A DNA stretch of 64,000 nucleotides from Strigops habroptila (GCF_004027225.2 NC_044278.2:4712001-4776000); one strand, 5' to 3'. Shown: positions 39,857 through 54,200, counted from the first letter of the stretch. Program-made: numbers and translations. Notes: generated by a model from the letters alone, not told the origin.

Positions 39857-40514
39857 ACCTGAATTTGCATTACCCCTCTATATGCTTTATGTTCCCTATT
39901 CCCACCATTATTTTAACATATGGTCTTTACATTTCCGCTACTATTGCGGTTAATTGTGGAATCATTACTACTATTACAACCTTGAGCCACCATACAATAG
40001 TTCTTTACACATACTTGGTATTTGAGACTTGCAGGTTTATAGCAGTGCAATTGCAAATTAGTTTGATAATCATTTTACCACTGAACTCACACAGTATCTG
40101 GCCATGAAGAAATATTATTTTTTCATTTATAGCAGTAAAAGTCACATCTGATAAGCATTCTTCATGTTATGGGATTTTTTTTTTTTTTTCTGATAAAGTA
40201 CATTATATAGTAGAATGAGTAAATGCCTTATTTTATGTGTAATTTGTATTTGCAGTTTTGGGAAGAAGGAAAACTCATAACTTGTTTTTTATGACTTTAT
40301 AATTTCATTGAAACTGAGGGACTTGCAATAAAGAGTCTCTAATTCATTTTGTTAAGATGTGTTACATCAATATTATTTATGGCAATAACAGGGGAATTAA
40401 GCTGCACTCTTGAGTATCACTGTCTCTTTCATGACCATTAGACTTCTATTGGGCTTACTTACAAATAAAATCTTAAATTTGGGGAAAAAACTTGAAAATT
40501 CTGCAACAGTAAAA

Positions 40515-40670
40515 GAATAGAATCATAGAATCAACTAGGTTGGAGAAGACCTTTAAGATCATCAAGTCCAACCATCATCCCAGGACTGCCAAGACCACCA
40601 CTAACCTGTATCACTGAGGGCCTCATCTACACATTTTTTGAACACTTCCGAGGACAGTGATTCCAGGGAC
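40515..40670 (-). mobile_element. Short CR1 LINE 3' fragment
   Basis: It begins with AGAATCATAGAATCAACTAG, then GACCTTTAAGATCATCAAG and TCCAACC, and ends near GACAGTGATTCCAGGGA. This is the reverse complement of the CR1 3' terminus, heavily 5'-truncated. It lies between the two copies of a local 245-bp duplication (39612-39856 and 40699-40941). Confidence 0.93.
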
Positions 40671-40698
40671 ACAGCTATTGAAAATGTTGATAATTCAT

Positions 40699-40941
40699 GT
40701 ATTGATCACTGACTTGATCTGATTTTGTAAGATTTGTATCTAATGATTTTTACCCGTGTTTGCTGTGGTAAGTGAACTCTAACATGGATAGCAGTGTACG
40801 TACATTCTTCGTACATCAATAAGGTTTTCATTTATATTGTTAGAAAAGTTAGTTTAACTAAATTGGATTAAGGTAGAGGGATATTATGGTTGTGATTTAG
40901 TCACCTTGCAATTTTTAGTATTTTAATTTGTGGTTATTAAA
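40699..40941. repeat. Local diverged duplication, copy B
   Basis: Second copy of the segment at 39612-39856, in the same orientation, offset by about 1,088 bp. It carries a deletion of roughly ten bases where copy A has the stretch around TTTTTAACAGTAAATT. A short CR1 fragment lies just upstream at 40515-40670. Confidence 0.85.
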
Positions 40942-41364
40942 TAAATATATTAAATTTTACTTAACATTGCAACAAAAGTAGCCTCATGTACTACAGTTAT
41001 CTTAGTCAATAACCTAACAGTTAAAACCAACCATTTGAAATTTACAATTTATTAGAGCCATTATTTGAGGTTGGTATGTTTTTACTCGTTTCAATGTTGA
41101 TCAATATGAGATTTGCAATTCTTTTCCTGTGCAGAAAAATCTTAAAACATAGGAATGGCTGTACCAAATCAGAAAACACCACCATCCAGTCCAATTTTGT
41201 TTACAACCAGATGAAAAATGGAATACATGAAGTTTCCTTTGTTCACTCACTCATTTTCTTAGTCCAGAGTCTAGAAACTTTCTGCATTGGTGACTGTATT
41301 CACATCATTCACTTTTTCCATGTCATTTCTAATTTAATTTAACTGTTACCACCTCTCTTTCCAG

Positions 41365-41880
41365 CTCTCTCTTTTCCAAGCTGAAGACTGCTAGTCTGTT
41401 TAACCTCTCTTAGCACAGACACCATTTTCAAACACCAGGCATCCTTCTCACGTTTTTTTTTTCCTCATTTCTATCACATCTTTTTGATGCCAGATAACCA
41501 GAACTTCATGTATTTCTGATGTAGAGGTGCAGTATTAAGCATGTAAGGCACACCATAAGGTGCACTATTTAAGGTGCACCATAGATTTATGCAATGACAT
41601 GGCAATGACCTCTATTTGGGTTTCTACTCCTCTCCTGCTGATGCCACCATTTTACCTGCCTTTCTGTATCATTACTGAATCGTGACTTGTTTTCAAAGAA
41701 CTAGCTACAATGATCCAACGTCTCTTTACAAAGCATTATCAGGAGCTCATTCAGACCTCACGTTCACTGTTCAAGTGTGTACAGCTGAATTGGTTTTCTA
41801 GAACCAATGCATGACTTGCATTTATCACTTTTAATGTTTTCATTAGATTGCTTCTGCAACTGTGCATTGAGATTCTACAC
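41365..41880 (-). mobile_element. Old CR1/L3-like LINE remnant
   Basis: The plus strand carries diverged phrases in the order expected for the reverse complement of an old CR1 (L3-like) ORF2 end: CCAAGCTGAAGACTGCTAG, GATAACCAGAACTTCATG, GTGCACCATAGATTTATGCA, GAACTAGCTACAATGATCCA and CTTGCATTTATCAC. Similarity runs further into the element than in the young CR1 copies. Many indels have destroyed any reading frame. The family name is inferred from recalled consensus phrases. Confidence 0.65.
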
Positions 41881-42289
41881 AATTTCTAAGTTAGTTAAAT
41901 GTCACACGCCCATAATGGTCACATTTTTTAGTTTAGCAGTCTCTCCCTGCATTGTGCAATCCAGCTCTTCCTCCCCCTCTCTCTGCTTGGCAGTTGTCCT
42001 TTCTCTTCCAGCAAAAAGCAAGAGCGGTGTGGGGTCAAATGACTGTGTCAATGACACGAGAGGGCCCTATGACTTGTTTCTTGCTAGTGAAATAATTAAT
42101 AGCACTTAAGACAAGAAGTCAAAGACTTTTGTACTATTCACAGTCTTGAAATATTTCAAGTTATTTTACAAGTGGCTTGTGAAAATAGCGCTACTGGGCA
42201 GGAGGGGTAGGGAGGGGGATTATCCCTCTGGTATGTGAAGGAAAGATATGCATAATCTCTGGTAGACTTCTATAAATATTCCAACACTG

Positions 42290-42314
42290 AAAATTATGAA
42301 TCTTTCATAATTTT
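42290..42314. repeat. Inverted repeat, 11-bp AT-rich arms
   Basis: AAAATTATGAA and TTCATAATTTT are exact complements around a 3-base loop (TCT). AT-rich and intronic; no further pairing seen. Confidence 0.8.
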
Positions 42315-44375
42315 ATCATAAAAGTGATTTCAAGGGTTATGTGAATTGCAAGGTAATCATGCGTTTTTGTTAAATACTCTCACAGCATAAAAGATCTGTG
42401 AAATGGGAATGGGGACTGTTCAGCATACGAGTGCATAGCTTTAATTTATTTTAGATTTCTGTCAGAAAAATACAGTTGTTCCATTGGTGTCTAGCAGCAG
42501 TAACATTTAGCATTATCTACTATAGTACTGCAGATATTCAGATATATATTTTGAAAACAAGTAAAAGTCTGAAGTCCCATTGCTTTTTCTTTCTTTGAAG
42601 TTGGTTCTGTGGACACTTCAGACAGAAATTGGGTCTTACCTTAAATATTCACACCTTATCAAAGTTGTGAAGTGTTATATAAAATGAGCAAATAGAGTAA
42701 ATGCTTGATAAGTGCATAACAATATAAATGCTTTAACCTTATCATGAAAATTATTTATCTCTAATAACACAGAGTGCCAAGAAAAAAGAACAAACCAAAA
42801 AAACCCCTCATTTTTGTTCTACTTGTCTCAGTATGAAAAGAATAAGTGAAAAAAAAATCAAATTAATGGAATATTTGGACATGATTATGTTGCACTGCCT
42901 GTTACAAAACCTTTCAAATAAACTTTCTTAAATGAAGCTCAAAAAATGGGGTTTAGCGCTAATGTTAAATGTGGTCCTAAAGATACACATGCATTTCCCT
43001 TAAAAAAAAGATGTCGCTTCCCTGACTTCCGCGGCATTGCTCATAACGCACAAAGTGTGCAGGTAAGCTTTGGCAGGATCTACAGCCTGATTTATGACGT
43101 TTGTCCAGAAGACAAGATACCACAGATCATAGTAAGCCACCTATAAAAGAGTCAATGTTAACAATGAACTGCATGATTATGTAGTCACAAACTAATTCAA
43201 TTAACATGTAATTCTAATGTATGTTTAATGTCATGTAAAACTGATGAAAAGTTCTTAAGATTTCAATACAGGCCTGACAAAAAGATACCATCTATAAAGT
43301 TTAGCCTGAATAACACACAGCTAAATTGCAAGCCCTATTCTTTCCAGTACTTTTGCCCTACTATGTATGTAAGTAGTGCTCCCAATGCAGCATAGCTCTG
43401 CTGATGATACATCATTTTGGTTTTGATTGCTGAAAGAATAGCTGTGGAATGCAGTCAGAATTAGTTCACATTCCTGCAATGGTTAGTGGTCATCATGTAT
43501 TTTATGGCACTTAATGCCACAATCTTAAAAAACCCCACTTTTTTCAGTGCTACATTTGGTTTATGTTTTTATCAGTATTTTTCTTTCACTAAGAGACAGG
43601 CAATGCAAAGACAGTAATAAATGCTAATGAAATAACAGAGGACAAAACTGCTATCTTAAAATATAAGTTGTTGATAGAAAGAATAAATTTATTGACAAAG
43701 GCCAATTACTTATAAATCAAAGAACTGGGGTTTTTTGACAGAAAAGAAAAACTGTCTATTTTCGTGATAATAATCTTGGACAATTCCAACACATTTACTA
43801 TATTCAGTAATAAATAAATCATTCACAGTTATTTTTGAACAAGATCTGAAGTTAGAAGTTAGGTTTTAGTTGATTCTCAGGACTAATGAAGCTGATTTTT
43901 GGAACTCTCAACTCACCAAGACAACCTCTGAGAAGATCTGACTGCCATTTTAATTCTCCCTTTCTAGAAGACTTCCTTTTAGCACACTGCTAATATTGCA
44001 ATATGGCTAAAATAACTGCACTTTTCCTGCATTACTCTTTTCAACACAGTATAAATGATCATCTTCTAACCCTTACAAAGAGATTTAAAATAGCTTTTTT
44101 AAGCATTAGATAGCCATATATTGAAGGAATACAGCAACAGATGGGGAAACCTATCACTGTAACTTCTAAGTGTTTGTGTGTCTTTTTAAAAACTATATTC
44201 TTTCATAACTCGAATCGTTAGATTATAATTTAGATGGAAGGAAAGATGACCTAGATTTTCATATGTGATATTAAATGTAAAACTTAGTTCTTTCAGGAAC
44301 CAATCTCAACTGGAGGTTTGGAGTTCTAGGGCAACATCTGGTATTCGCTGTGGCTACCATGATATAAATCTTAAG

Positions 44376-44800
44376 GATGAATGGAACGAAATGGAATGGA
44401 ATACAATAGAACAGAACAGCTTAAGGTAGAAGGGATCTAGTCCAGTGGCCTGACAGCTTCAAGGCTGACAAATTGTTAAAGCATGTCCAAACCATCTTGA
44501 ACACTGACATAATGGGGAATGGACCACCTCTCTCTCCAGAAAGCCTGATCCAGTGTTTGCTCACCCTCTTGGTAAATAAATGTTTCCTAATGTCCAGTCT
44601 GAACCTCCCCTTGTGCAGCTTTGAACCATTCCCACACACCCTGTTACTGGATCCCAGGGAGAAGACCAGCACCTCCCTCTCCATGTCTCCTCCCCAGGAA
44701 GCTGTAAGAAAGCAATGAGGTTGCCCCTCAGACTCCTTTTCTCCAAACTAGAGAAACCCGAAGTCCTCAGCCACTCCTCAATTTGATGAATTAATGCCAA
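44376..44800 (-). mobile_element. CR1 LINE 3' fragment, diverged
   Basis: A degenerate terminal octamer region (GAATGG and GAACAG units, 44376-44420) is followed by GGGATCTAGTCC, then GAATGGACCACC, ATGTCCAGTCTGAACCTCCC, GAAGACCAGCACC and AAGTCCTCAGCCACTCCTC. All are in the reverse-complement order of CR1. The minus-strand frame 44938-44561 is a scrambled ORF2 remnant extending past the element, not a host gene. Confidence 0.88.
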
Positions 44801-47254
44801 TTCTAAGACTCTGAATGAACAGAGCACCATGCACAGAAGATTTTTGTTAAAATGAAGCCACTCATTTTCTTTCATTTCTCCAGCTTTGTTTCTCCTATTG
44901 CCTTCCTCAACCATCTCTTTGGCGAATGACAGATCCATTCAATTTTAGACACCTGTGATTTTAAACACTCATTAAAAATTTACCCTGGGTTCTTCACTAA
45001 AGTTTGTGAAAGCATGAAGAATTAGCAGCACTATTCTGTAGCCATCAAATCAAAAGAGATAGAAGGGTTTATGATATGTCCAATCCTACAAAATCCTAAT
45101 CAGATGATTCCCAAGAGAATGGAGACTGTGCTGTATATGATGTCTGTTTAAAGCACATGCTAGCTGTTGAGCATGGTTAATTTTCATTTAGATTGAGACA
45201 AAAAATCTGATTTAAGCTTGTTGCTTGAATACAGAACTAAGCTCAAATGCTGCCATGCATCCACCACAGATTCAGAGGATTCTTCACAAAATGGTTTAAT
45301 ATGTTAGCGTTTTAAGAGTTGTTCAGACAGACTAAAAACTGGGACAGGATAAAAAGGGTTAGTAGACTGTAATATAAGAGAACTCAGATACATTTTCAGC
45401 ACTAAGAAAAATTAAAAAAAAAAAATAAAAAATCCCAAAAGCATTTGAGCAGCATTAACAACCAAGGCCCTAGAATCTACTCGTCGTGTTCTGTCTTCAG
45501 AAAACAGCTTAACAGTTCATCACATTTTTAATAAACAGACACATCAGAAAATGTGTTTTAGACTGACCCATATGTTCTTCTTATTATGAACATTATTTAT
45601 TCTGTTATTACATATAAGTGCATGCAAGCATTGCCTAAAAAAACCCAGAAGAAAAAGTTTCCTGCCCTTGAACTTTCCTAATTTCTCCATAACACTGCAA
45701 ATATACCAAGAACAAGATGTTTCACACTGCATACAACCCATCTATTTTTATTATGGTGCTGAAGGCAACCACACACTACTGTGAATTTATCTTGTGTATG
45801 AATTATTCCCCTGATTGTTTATTTGGTTGAGAAGGATTTGGAATTATGTAAAAATCCTACAGTTCACTCGTATTTTATAATAGAGAAGAACATTCTGCAC
45901 AGGAAAAAGAAACTAAAATCTCTGAGCATCACGGTAGCAATTTGCAGCAATTTTTTCCACAGGAATTATTTGGTAAGAATTAGTGGATACTACTCAAAAG
46001 CACCAGGAATTAAAAGAGCGGACATTTCAATCACACACAAAAAAATTAGCACACTTCCCCACAGTCAAGCTATAATAGAGGGACTTATGATAGCAGTAAC
46101 AATAAAAAAGTCCCTATGAAACTGGGAACCTATAAAACCACTTACAAATTACTTGGCACAAGGTCTTGTGGTGGAGAAGAGCCAACCTGATTGTAATAAC
46201 AGACTAATTTCTTCTTAGCATTGCTAACTCCAGAAATACTGAGAACAGATGCTTCAGAGATGGACTGGAAGAACAGGGCTCTGGAATTAAGCAACCTTTA
46301 AAAATTTAAATAATCCAGGGCAGCTATTGTTTTGTAAACCACACATCTTATCTAAGAAAAAAGATAAAATTCAAACTGAACCAAAACCCAAAGACAATAA
46401 TCTGACATATGGATGTCCACATACAACAGCAACCCAGCACACTCGCTAATGTAACTGCATCGTAGGGGACAAACAAGTTTGGGATTGATGGCAGTAATTG
46501 TGCCAGAGAATCTCAAAGTGTGCCCAAGAATGCAATTCAGTGCAGGATTCCTGCACTGGAGACAGTAACTGAGTCAAACTCAAAACTAAACATTAAAAAT
46601 GTACCTCTTAGGTGTGTATTTGAATTCTACACCAAAGAAAAAAAAAATTTGGAAAGATTTTACATATTACTTTTCTACAATGTTCCTACTCTTTAACAAA
46701 TTGATATAGCCATAAAAGCTAGCTTCTGTCAAGTATGTCCAGGGACCTGGTCCAAGACAATGCTAAAGACAATAGGGAACTTTGAATCCATTAAAATGAA
46801 AGTTGTGTCTCCTTTGCAGGGTGCTGAATGCACTTCATGACCTCATGTGTATGCAGTAGAGACTTGTTAGCCATGAGAAAAGAAGTATGCAAAATAAATT
46901 GAATGGCTTCCTCTAAATTGTCAGTCTTGGGGATTTTTCCCCTTTGTTTTTTCTTGACTACCCCATAACATATTCCCATAGAGATTTATATTCTGGCCTT
47001 TGCTGCTTACAACCCTTGTCTCTTACCCTTTATGCTGGAAAAGGAAATTGTACATTATTGTAAATTGCTACTCCTGATACTTCTTTTCCTTGACTGATGG
47101 TTTTCTATTACAGGCTTGCAAGAATTCAGGCTGGAAAGAAACCCAAGCATCTTGATTGAAAGGATTTGATACATTCTTTTCAAATTCATGCTAAATCACA
47201 GCAGGATGACTTGTAATCAAAGTTTTTCAAAAAGAACATAAATTTGGGGAAAAG

Positions 47255-47570
47255 GAAAAGGCCATTCAGCCCATTGCAAGTAATCTTGGTTAACACAGTT
47301 CCTCCAGAATAGTATCTCCCTTCTTCTTTAATGACCCCAGTGCCTCCAATTCCAAACTTGGCTCAGTAGGCTATTGAAAAATTGTATTTCTCTTTGAGTG
47401 AAAAGTACTTCCTTGTGTTGGTTCTGAATTTCATTTTTTCAGTCACTTCCATTTGTGCTTTCCCTTTCAGTCTTTTCTACTCAGCCAAACAGTGAGTCAA
47501 GTGTTATTGAATAAGGTTTTCCACCCTGTATTTCTCAGACTAGGTGTGTTTGCAATCCTCTCTCTTTCTC
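47255..47570 (-). mobile_element. Possible old CR1/L3-like remnant
   Basis: The phrases GCCATTCAGCCCATTGCAAG, AAAAGTACTTCCTTGTGTTG and the following Cys/Ser-type codon pattern resemble a reverse-complemented old CR1/L3 3' region. The match is loose, without the 3' octamer, and could be coincidental. Confidence 0.35.
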
Positions 47571-50500
47571 AATTTTCACGAAAAAAACCCAAACCTAATT
47601 CAGCTGTGATTAGGTACAGCCATTTAGGATTCTGTACACTTCAACCCAGACCTCTCTTCAACTTCCTTCCTCTAAGGTGTGTTTTAAGTTAATCTTTTAA
47701 AACATTGGTATTCAATTTTTTTCACTTCGGTTTTGTTGACTCTGCTTTTCTGCCCCCAGTGTGATGGCCACACTGCAGCAAAATATTAGCCTTTAAAGAT
47801 TTTTGGGTTAAAGTCTTAAAGTAATAGAACTACAGCAATGCTTTCTTTGTATTTCTAGTCTCTCTCCCTCTCTCAGCTGAAAAAAGGAAACACGTTTTAA
47901 CCCTTCTGTCAGAAGCACAATGCAGCCGAGACACGCACCACTGTCACAGCAGGCCCTGCTTCAGCATTTTGGCATGGTGTGTTGAGATTTGCAAGGCACA
48001 TGCTCGGCATCCTTCTCTAGAAACACATCTGTATCATGCTGTTACTCAGCCCATTCATCATTGTGGACACCACACATTGAAAATAACGCACATAAAGACC
48101 GACATCCCATACCTGGGCCCCAGATGGGTATGAGAGGAGACCCAGGCCAAATAGAAGCTGTACTGATGCTTCTGTTGGCTCCTGAGGGAGCTACACCTGT
48201 GAAGCATGCATACACAACAGCCTTTCCAAACACCACAGCATCCAGTTTTCTCCATGGCACGCTCCTCCAAAGCCAACACAGAACAGACACCCCAAATCAC
48301 TAATGCAGCAAACAAGGGGGATGGCTAGGCAACCGATTTCAATGCTCCAAAAAATGCTGAAGTACTACCTTAAGAATACCTTTTTTTGTATTCACTATCT
48401 GAATAACCTCACATGTAAAAATTAATAGGTCAGGTTAAATCATCTCCAGAGTCACTCTTTGTAGATTTTGTTTTTATTTTATTGTTCTGGGGAATGCTGA
48501 AACTTTGAGTTTTACCAAGGTCATCTTTCATCCAAAAAACTTAATATAATTAGTATCAATTCTGTATTTTGTGAGGCTCACACAGGAAGTTATTAACTGT
48601 GCCTCAAGTGGAGCACCAGAGAAACCAAGGGCAAGAAAGAGTAATCTTTTCAGCTTCGAAGGCACAGTTGATGACTTTAGTTCACTGGTTAGTGAGAAAG
48701 ACGTGCATTTTTTATTAAGGTGTTAGCAATAAATCTGAAACTATAAGCATTTTTCTCTCTTTTTCTTCCCCTTCCTCATTTTTAGACCTTGTTGGCACCA
48801 TTTCAGTCTTTTTTTAACATCCCACATGGCATTGGAACAGTTGCTTTAGTTGTCCTTGTTGTTAACAGTAACAATAGTTGTATCCTTTTGCTTTTAAAAG
48901 CGAAGCAGTTCATCAGTATCGTGACAGCACACAACTTGCCAAAATCTGCCTTATGCAGTAACATCAGAAAAAAAAAAAAAGATCTTGGGTTTTTGCTGGT
49001 ACTATCTTAAAATACCATAAATAACTCTCTAGATGAAGTAAAACTACATTAGCCTTGTGACTTGATATAAACATAGCTGTAATGAAACATATTCAATGAA
49101 AATTATTCATCTGATCTTTCTCCTTGTTATAAGAAATGTACTGTATTTCCCTTAAACCTCATCATTGAAGATAGGCTTGACAATGCCTTTAAAATACACC
49201 AAATCAACCAAATGTCTTAATAAGATCCTACAGATCATAGTTTCAATTCTTTCAACTGAAGTCCAGCAATAAATTTTGAAGCATACTTACAAAGTCTCCT
49301 TTACAATAACTATTCACTTTTGAGAAGAAAACACATATAGAATGAGAAGCATATTTATTGGAGAAAGGTTTAACAAGAACCTTTGTATGGTTGTTAATCT
49401 CAGAGAAATTTAACTGAGAAGCAAGGCTCAAGTTTGTAACGATGAGGACAGTTAAACGGTGAAGAGAAACACCAAGGGAAATAGCTGATTCTCCACTTCC
49501 TTAGATTCTAAATTAGGCCTACATTCATTCTGGTGGATGCTCTTTAATAAAACAAAGGTTTGTGTTCCTCATTATAAATCTATGAGTGGAAGCTATAAAA
49601 GAATTTAGGCTAACTGACCTAGTGGGTCCCTCTGAACTTAGCAGATCACATGTTTTATCTATGAATAACATACTAAAGTACATACAGTCCCACTGAAACT
49701 TAATGAGCTTATGTATTTGTAAAGTATTATATAGAAGAAAGGATCTTACAGCCTGTTCTCCTCTAGAAGACATCCTTCACATATCTGCAGGTCATTCTCA
49801 AGGTTCTGGGACACTGCAGGCAACGCTGACAATACACTAAAAATAGTCTGTTTCTCTTTGGACTGGAAAATCCAGATTCATCCAAACCTCAAAACTACCT
49901 GTCGGCTAGATGGGATAAAACCATTTAACTAATTTGCAAGCCAAACCACTTGTAGAGTTGTAAATACTTGATCCCAAACGCCTCTTGAAAACAGTGGAAT
50001 CCTGGCTGTTAAAGCAGCAGGCATGAATATTTGAAAATTATTTTGAAAGTCACAAGATTATTAAACATGACTGGAGTATGAAGTTAGTATGAATAATACA
50101 GGTTTCATGTCTTTATATCTGAATGTTGAAAACAACTAGGCATTAATAAAATGAAGCAAACATTATGACTGAGGTCACCACTCAACTATAGTCTGACAAA
50201 AATGGTCAGTATAATTACAGTGTTCAGTACACACTGACTTTGGTGCTAGACTTTACATAGAGGTGGTGATACTGACGACTTCAGTCCTTCCCATGTCCTT
50301 TTCTGAAAGGCCTATGTTTCCTTCCTGGTTACATATGGAGGCTGGGCAAAAGGATTGTTAAGACCCTGCAGCCTGTGGCATCTGAGGGAAAGTGTCAGGA
50401 TGAATTCAGAGCAAAGAAGTTGTTTTGCAGTCACTGAGCATGCTTCCAGCAGAAGGGACTCTTAATTTGGAAAATCTCTCATACTGCTAGCTTACAATAG

Positions 50501-51230
50501 AGACTGCTAGACTGCATAATTCATATGCAGTAGAAAAATCCTCAGTGTGATCAGAGCTCAGGTTAGGAATGTTTGAATTCCTGATGCATTGCTGAAGCCT
50601 CTCTGGAGCTCAGCTATATAATGGAATCTTTATCAGACCATCAACCAATTGTGATACTTATCTGTACAGCATTGCATTTTGGGTTAAGTGATAATCCATC
50701 AAGGCTGGGAATCATTGTGTACTTTTTAAGTTGCATACTTCATTACTGCAAGCTGACAGCTGGATGGATTTGTTAGCACTAGAAATATTTGTTCCAGACA
50801 CAAAAAGCAGGTTCCTAATATATGATAGTGTGATATTTCCTTTCCTTTCATGTATTCAGCATGCCTGTGTTGTAATCTTTGTCTCGTTTATGATGTTCAT
50901 TTACATAGCAAACTATTCAGAGTATGAAACCTATCTTTATTTGTTCCAGAATGCAACAGCCTCATTTCATGAATAATATGACCAAATAACATCTAATAAT
51001 GACAACAGTCTTCATCTTACATCGTAACAGCTGTTAAGCAAACTACGGTTTTCTAAATTGTGTATTTCTTTCCTTTAGCTTGTAAAAAATAAAAATTGAA
51101 AAGCCCACGTACATTACAAGTATAAAACATCTTTAGAAGTATTTGAGAACTGAGAATTCCATACGGAAGCACTTGCTTTTGATTTTGGTCTGCTCACAAT
51201 ACAAACATCAGGGTATTTCCATTTTTTTAG

Positions 51231-51251
51231 CATGCAGTTTCAAACTGCATG
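51231..51251. repeat. Near-palindrome, 10-bp arms with 1-base spacer
   Basis: CATGCAGTTT, then C, then AAACTGCATG: exact arms with a single-base centre. Intronic. Confidence 0.9.
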
Positions 51252-54200
51252 AAAAAGTACTTCCTTTCATAACCACAATCTGATGCTACTTACTGTCCTG
51301 TTGTCCTATTTCCTCTGAGCCACAGGAAGACATCTGTAGTGAATGCAACAATATCCAAAACTCCTAGCCATAATTTAAAAATACACAGATTATTTTCATA
51401 CTATATTTGTACAGCCTCTTGCTTGGAGCTAGCATGGTTTTAGTCTATGATCATCATGCACGTGATCACGTACTGTTTGTCCTGATTCTGATTCTCTGTG
51501 GACACACTTAGAAATCTGTAGAATCTAGCCAGTAAAGTAAGAAACTGCTTGAGTTTGGGGTTGGGTTTTTCTTGCTATAGGGATATACCTTATACCATGA
51601 GGTTAAAGTACACAAGGAACACCTGAGGACTCCTAATTTTATTTTTTTTGGCATCTATGAAATCTGGGTACATGATCCACTGCACGAACATTCTCAAAAG
51701 CTGCTTTCATGATATTATAAGGCAGCTTTTCCTGTCTGTGTATGTATCAGACCTAAAAACCAGAGAGTTCTTCGAGTTAGAACAGATGTTACAATCTCCT
51801 CTGTTGATCTTAATTGTGTGAGCTTTGGGAATTTGCAGCATTAATTGTACCACTAAGCCTGACTAGTGGGATGAAATCCTAAGTAAATGTTGCTTAGGGA
51901 AAGCAACAAATACTCTGTTTCCCCTAAAATGGGCACTGTGAACTACTAAGCATCTTGAAAATATACTTGTAGAACTTCAGAAACTTCACGTCCTGTTCAA
52001 CACAGGAGGTGCCAGAGAAGGCACAGACAGCTGAAATCTGGGCAGGTACACATTAGAAGAATAGTATCTTGACAAAAAGCTGGCAAAATGGTAACTGTTT
52101 TAAACCTATCGTTTTTCTCTTTCCAGAAACTGCAGAAATTAGCAAGAGACATAAACAAGTGAAACCAAATTAGCTGTTTATACTGAAAAAGTCAGAAGAA
52201 ACTCTGAGGGATCTACAAAGAGACAGAACTAATAACAATTCACCTTTCATGCTTGTGTTGGGCAAAAGTATTCCAGATTCCCCTGTGCATGACACAGTGC
52301 TTGTGCATTGTGCAAGTACCACAGGAGAAGAGAGGAGCACAGAACTGCCTAATATTTCTTTTTTTCTTTTCTTAAACTCTGGGTTCTAATTTCCTCTTAT
52401 TTCCATAAACATCATGTTTGAATCTCCCCATGACAGGTATATTTTGCTATAAAAAATTCTCTTTGACCCTAAAGCAACAACTCTCAAATCTTGACATCCT
52501 GCTCTCTGGGTACGTTGGCTCTCTGCTTCAGGTTCGTCCTCCCGCTTGCACAAAAGCCTAGGATTTGGCCCAAGGAGCCACACGCCTGCTGATGAGATGA
52601 GGCCATACACCAACAAGGCTGTGGAGTTTTTCTTCTAATGTTGGAGCCCTTGGTGGCAGAGAGTCCATGGAAAAGGAGGCAGACAGTGTTACACTTCTGC
52701 ACCTCCCCATGCGCTTGTTAGCTAGCAGTGAACCTTGGAAAACTGGGCAACATTTCTCTTCCTGGTCTCCTTTCTTTAGCCCTACAAGTGCCAAGGAATG
52801 GAAGGGAGCTTTATATTCCTGGCCTCTCTATCAGCTTGTTGCAGATGCTGGCTAGGGAAGGTTTCCCAGCTACCACCAAGCTGCAGCTTGCAGATGTTTC
52901 ACCTGGGTAACAGATAGCTCTGACCGGAGATAGCGCTGGAGGCTTCTAGACTTAGGGAAAGAGGCTCGTAAAATGGGTTTGGGATTTCACGGTCTAACTT
53001 AGGTTTACCATGATTTATTAGCACACCTTCAAAACAGCTTGGAAACAAGCAGAATGAAAAATAAAGGTAATGAAAGAAGTCAATATAAAATCAAGAGGTG
53101 CCAGTTCTTGCAAGATGGGTGCTAAAGGCTTACTTTTATGTCTGGTGGGAAAAATATAATCTAAAGAACTGCTGGTTTGAACCTCAAATTGTTTGGCCTC
53201 CTGGGAAATCTAGAAGTTGGATAAGCCAGGAGGAGATTACTGTAAAGGAAGGGAAGATGAAAAAGAAGAAATAAACCCCAGAAAGTTGTACTTTTTCTTA
53301 CCTGGTTTCAGTAAACCAGACACAAATTAGATTTTATGTTAGTGCTACAGCTATAAAATAGTATATAAACCAACTAGCTTTTAGCATGCTATCATACCAA
53401 ACTGCTTTTAACATTAGAGAATGACCATTTTTTTCTTTATCAGAGTTGAATGCAAATAAACATTCACAACTACGTTTAAGATGTCTCTCCTTATCTCCCC
53501 TGTCCCTCACATAACTCCACAGCTTTTCCTTGCTTTGTTTCTTTCTCCATCCATATCTGAAAGTGCCAAGTTATGTTAATCAGATTACATGAAAGAAAAA
53601 TGAAATCACAAGGACAGAACTGGTAATGCTTAACTTTTTTTTTTTATAGGAAAAAAACCTGAGGACTACAAGTACTGTTGAAGAGTTTTTGCATTTAAAC
53701 TGCCTATAATGAGACAGATATTCTAGCCTTTTTCTTTTTTCCCCCCTCAAATAAATTTTTTTAGCTAAGATGGTTGAAATTTATGCTATTAAATAGAAAT
53801 ATTCGCAATTAAATTAAAATCACAATTGTTTTCAGAATCACTGCATCCCCAAACACTTTCTTAATCCACTGTAAGCCCTTCTTCTAAATTTAGCTCTACA
53901 GCTCTTATTCAAGAAATCTTTCTTTTATACCAGCACCGTAAACAATAAAAGCAAAGTGGATTATAATAAAGCTGGGATTTCTTTCATATATAAATGTGTA
54001 CATTCATTGGCTTTGTGGTCACCCTGACAAATAAACTCTTGAACTTCATAGTGCAGCTGCCTCGGAGCAGCATCATGTCTCTGCTATACGCAATGACTTT
54101 TGGAGATGTTTTTAGGCGTTGCTATATAAAGCTTTGAACATTCTGGCACAGTCATTATGTAAGTGAGTCAGCTGAGCCTGAATCACCCTGATACATGCAA

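Noticed and set aside
39865..40107. Hydrophobic plus-strand frame resembling a membrane or mitochondrial protein
   Set aside because: Hydrophobicity follows from T-rich sequence. No order of mitochondrial gene motifs was recognised, so neither a gene nor a nuclear mitochondrial insert is supported.
44561..44938. Minus-strand open frame of 125 codons
   Set aside because: Most of it overlaps the diverged CR1 fragment; it contains a broken ORF2-like stretch and then runs into unrelated intron sequence.
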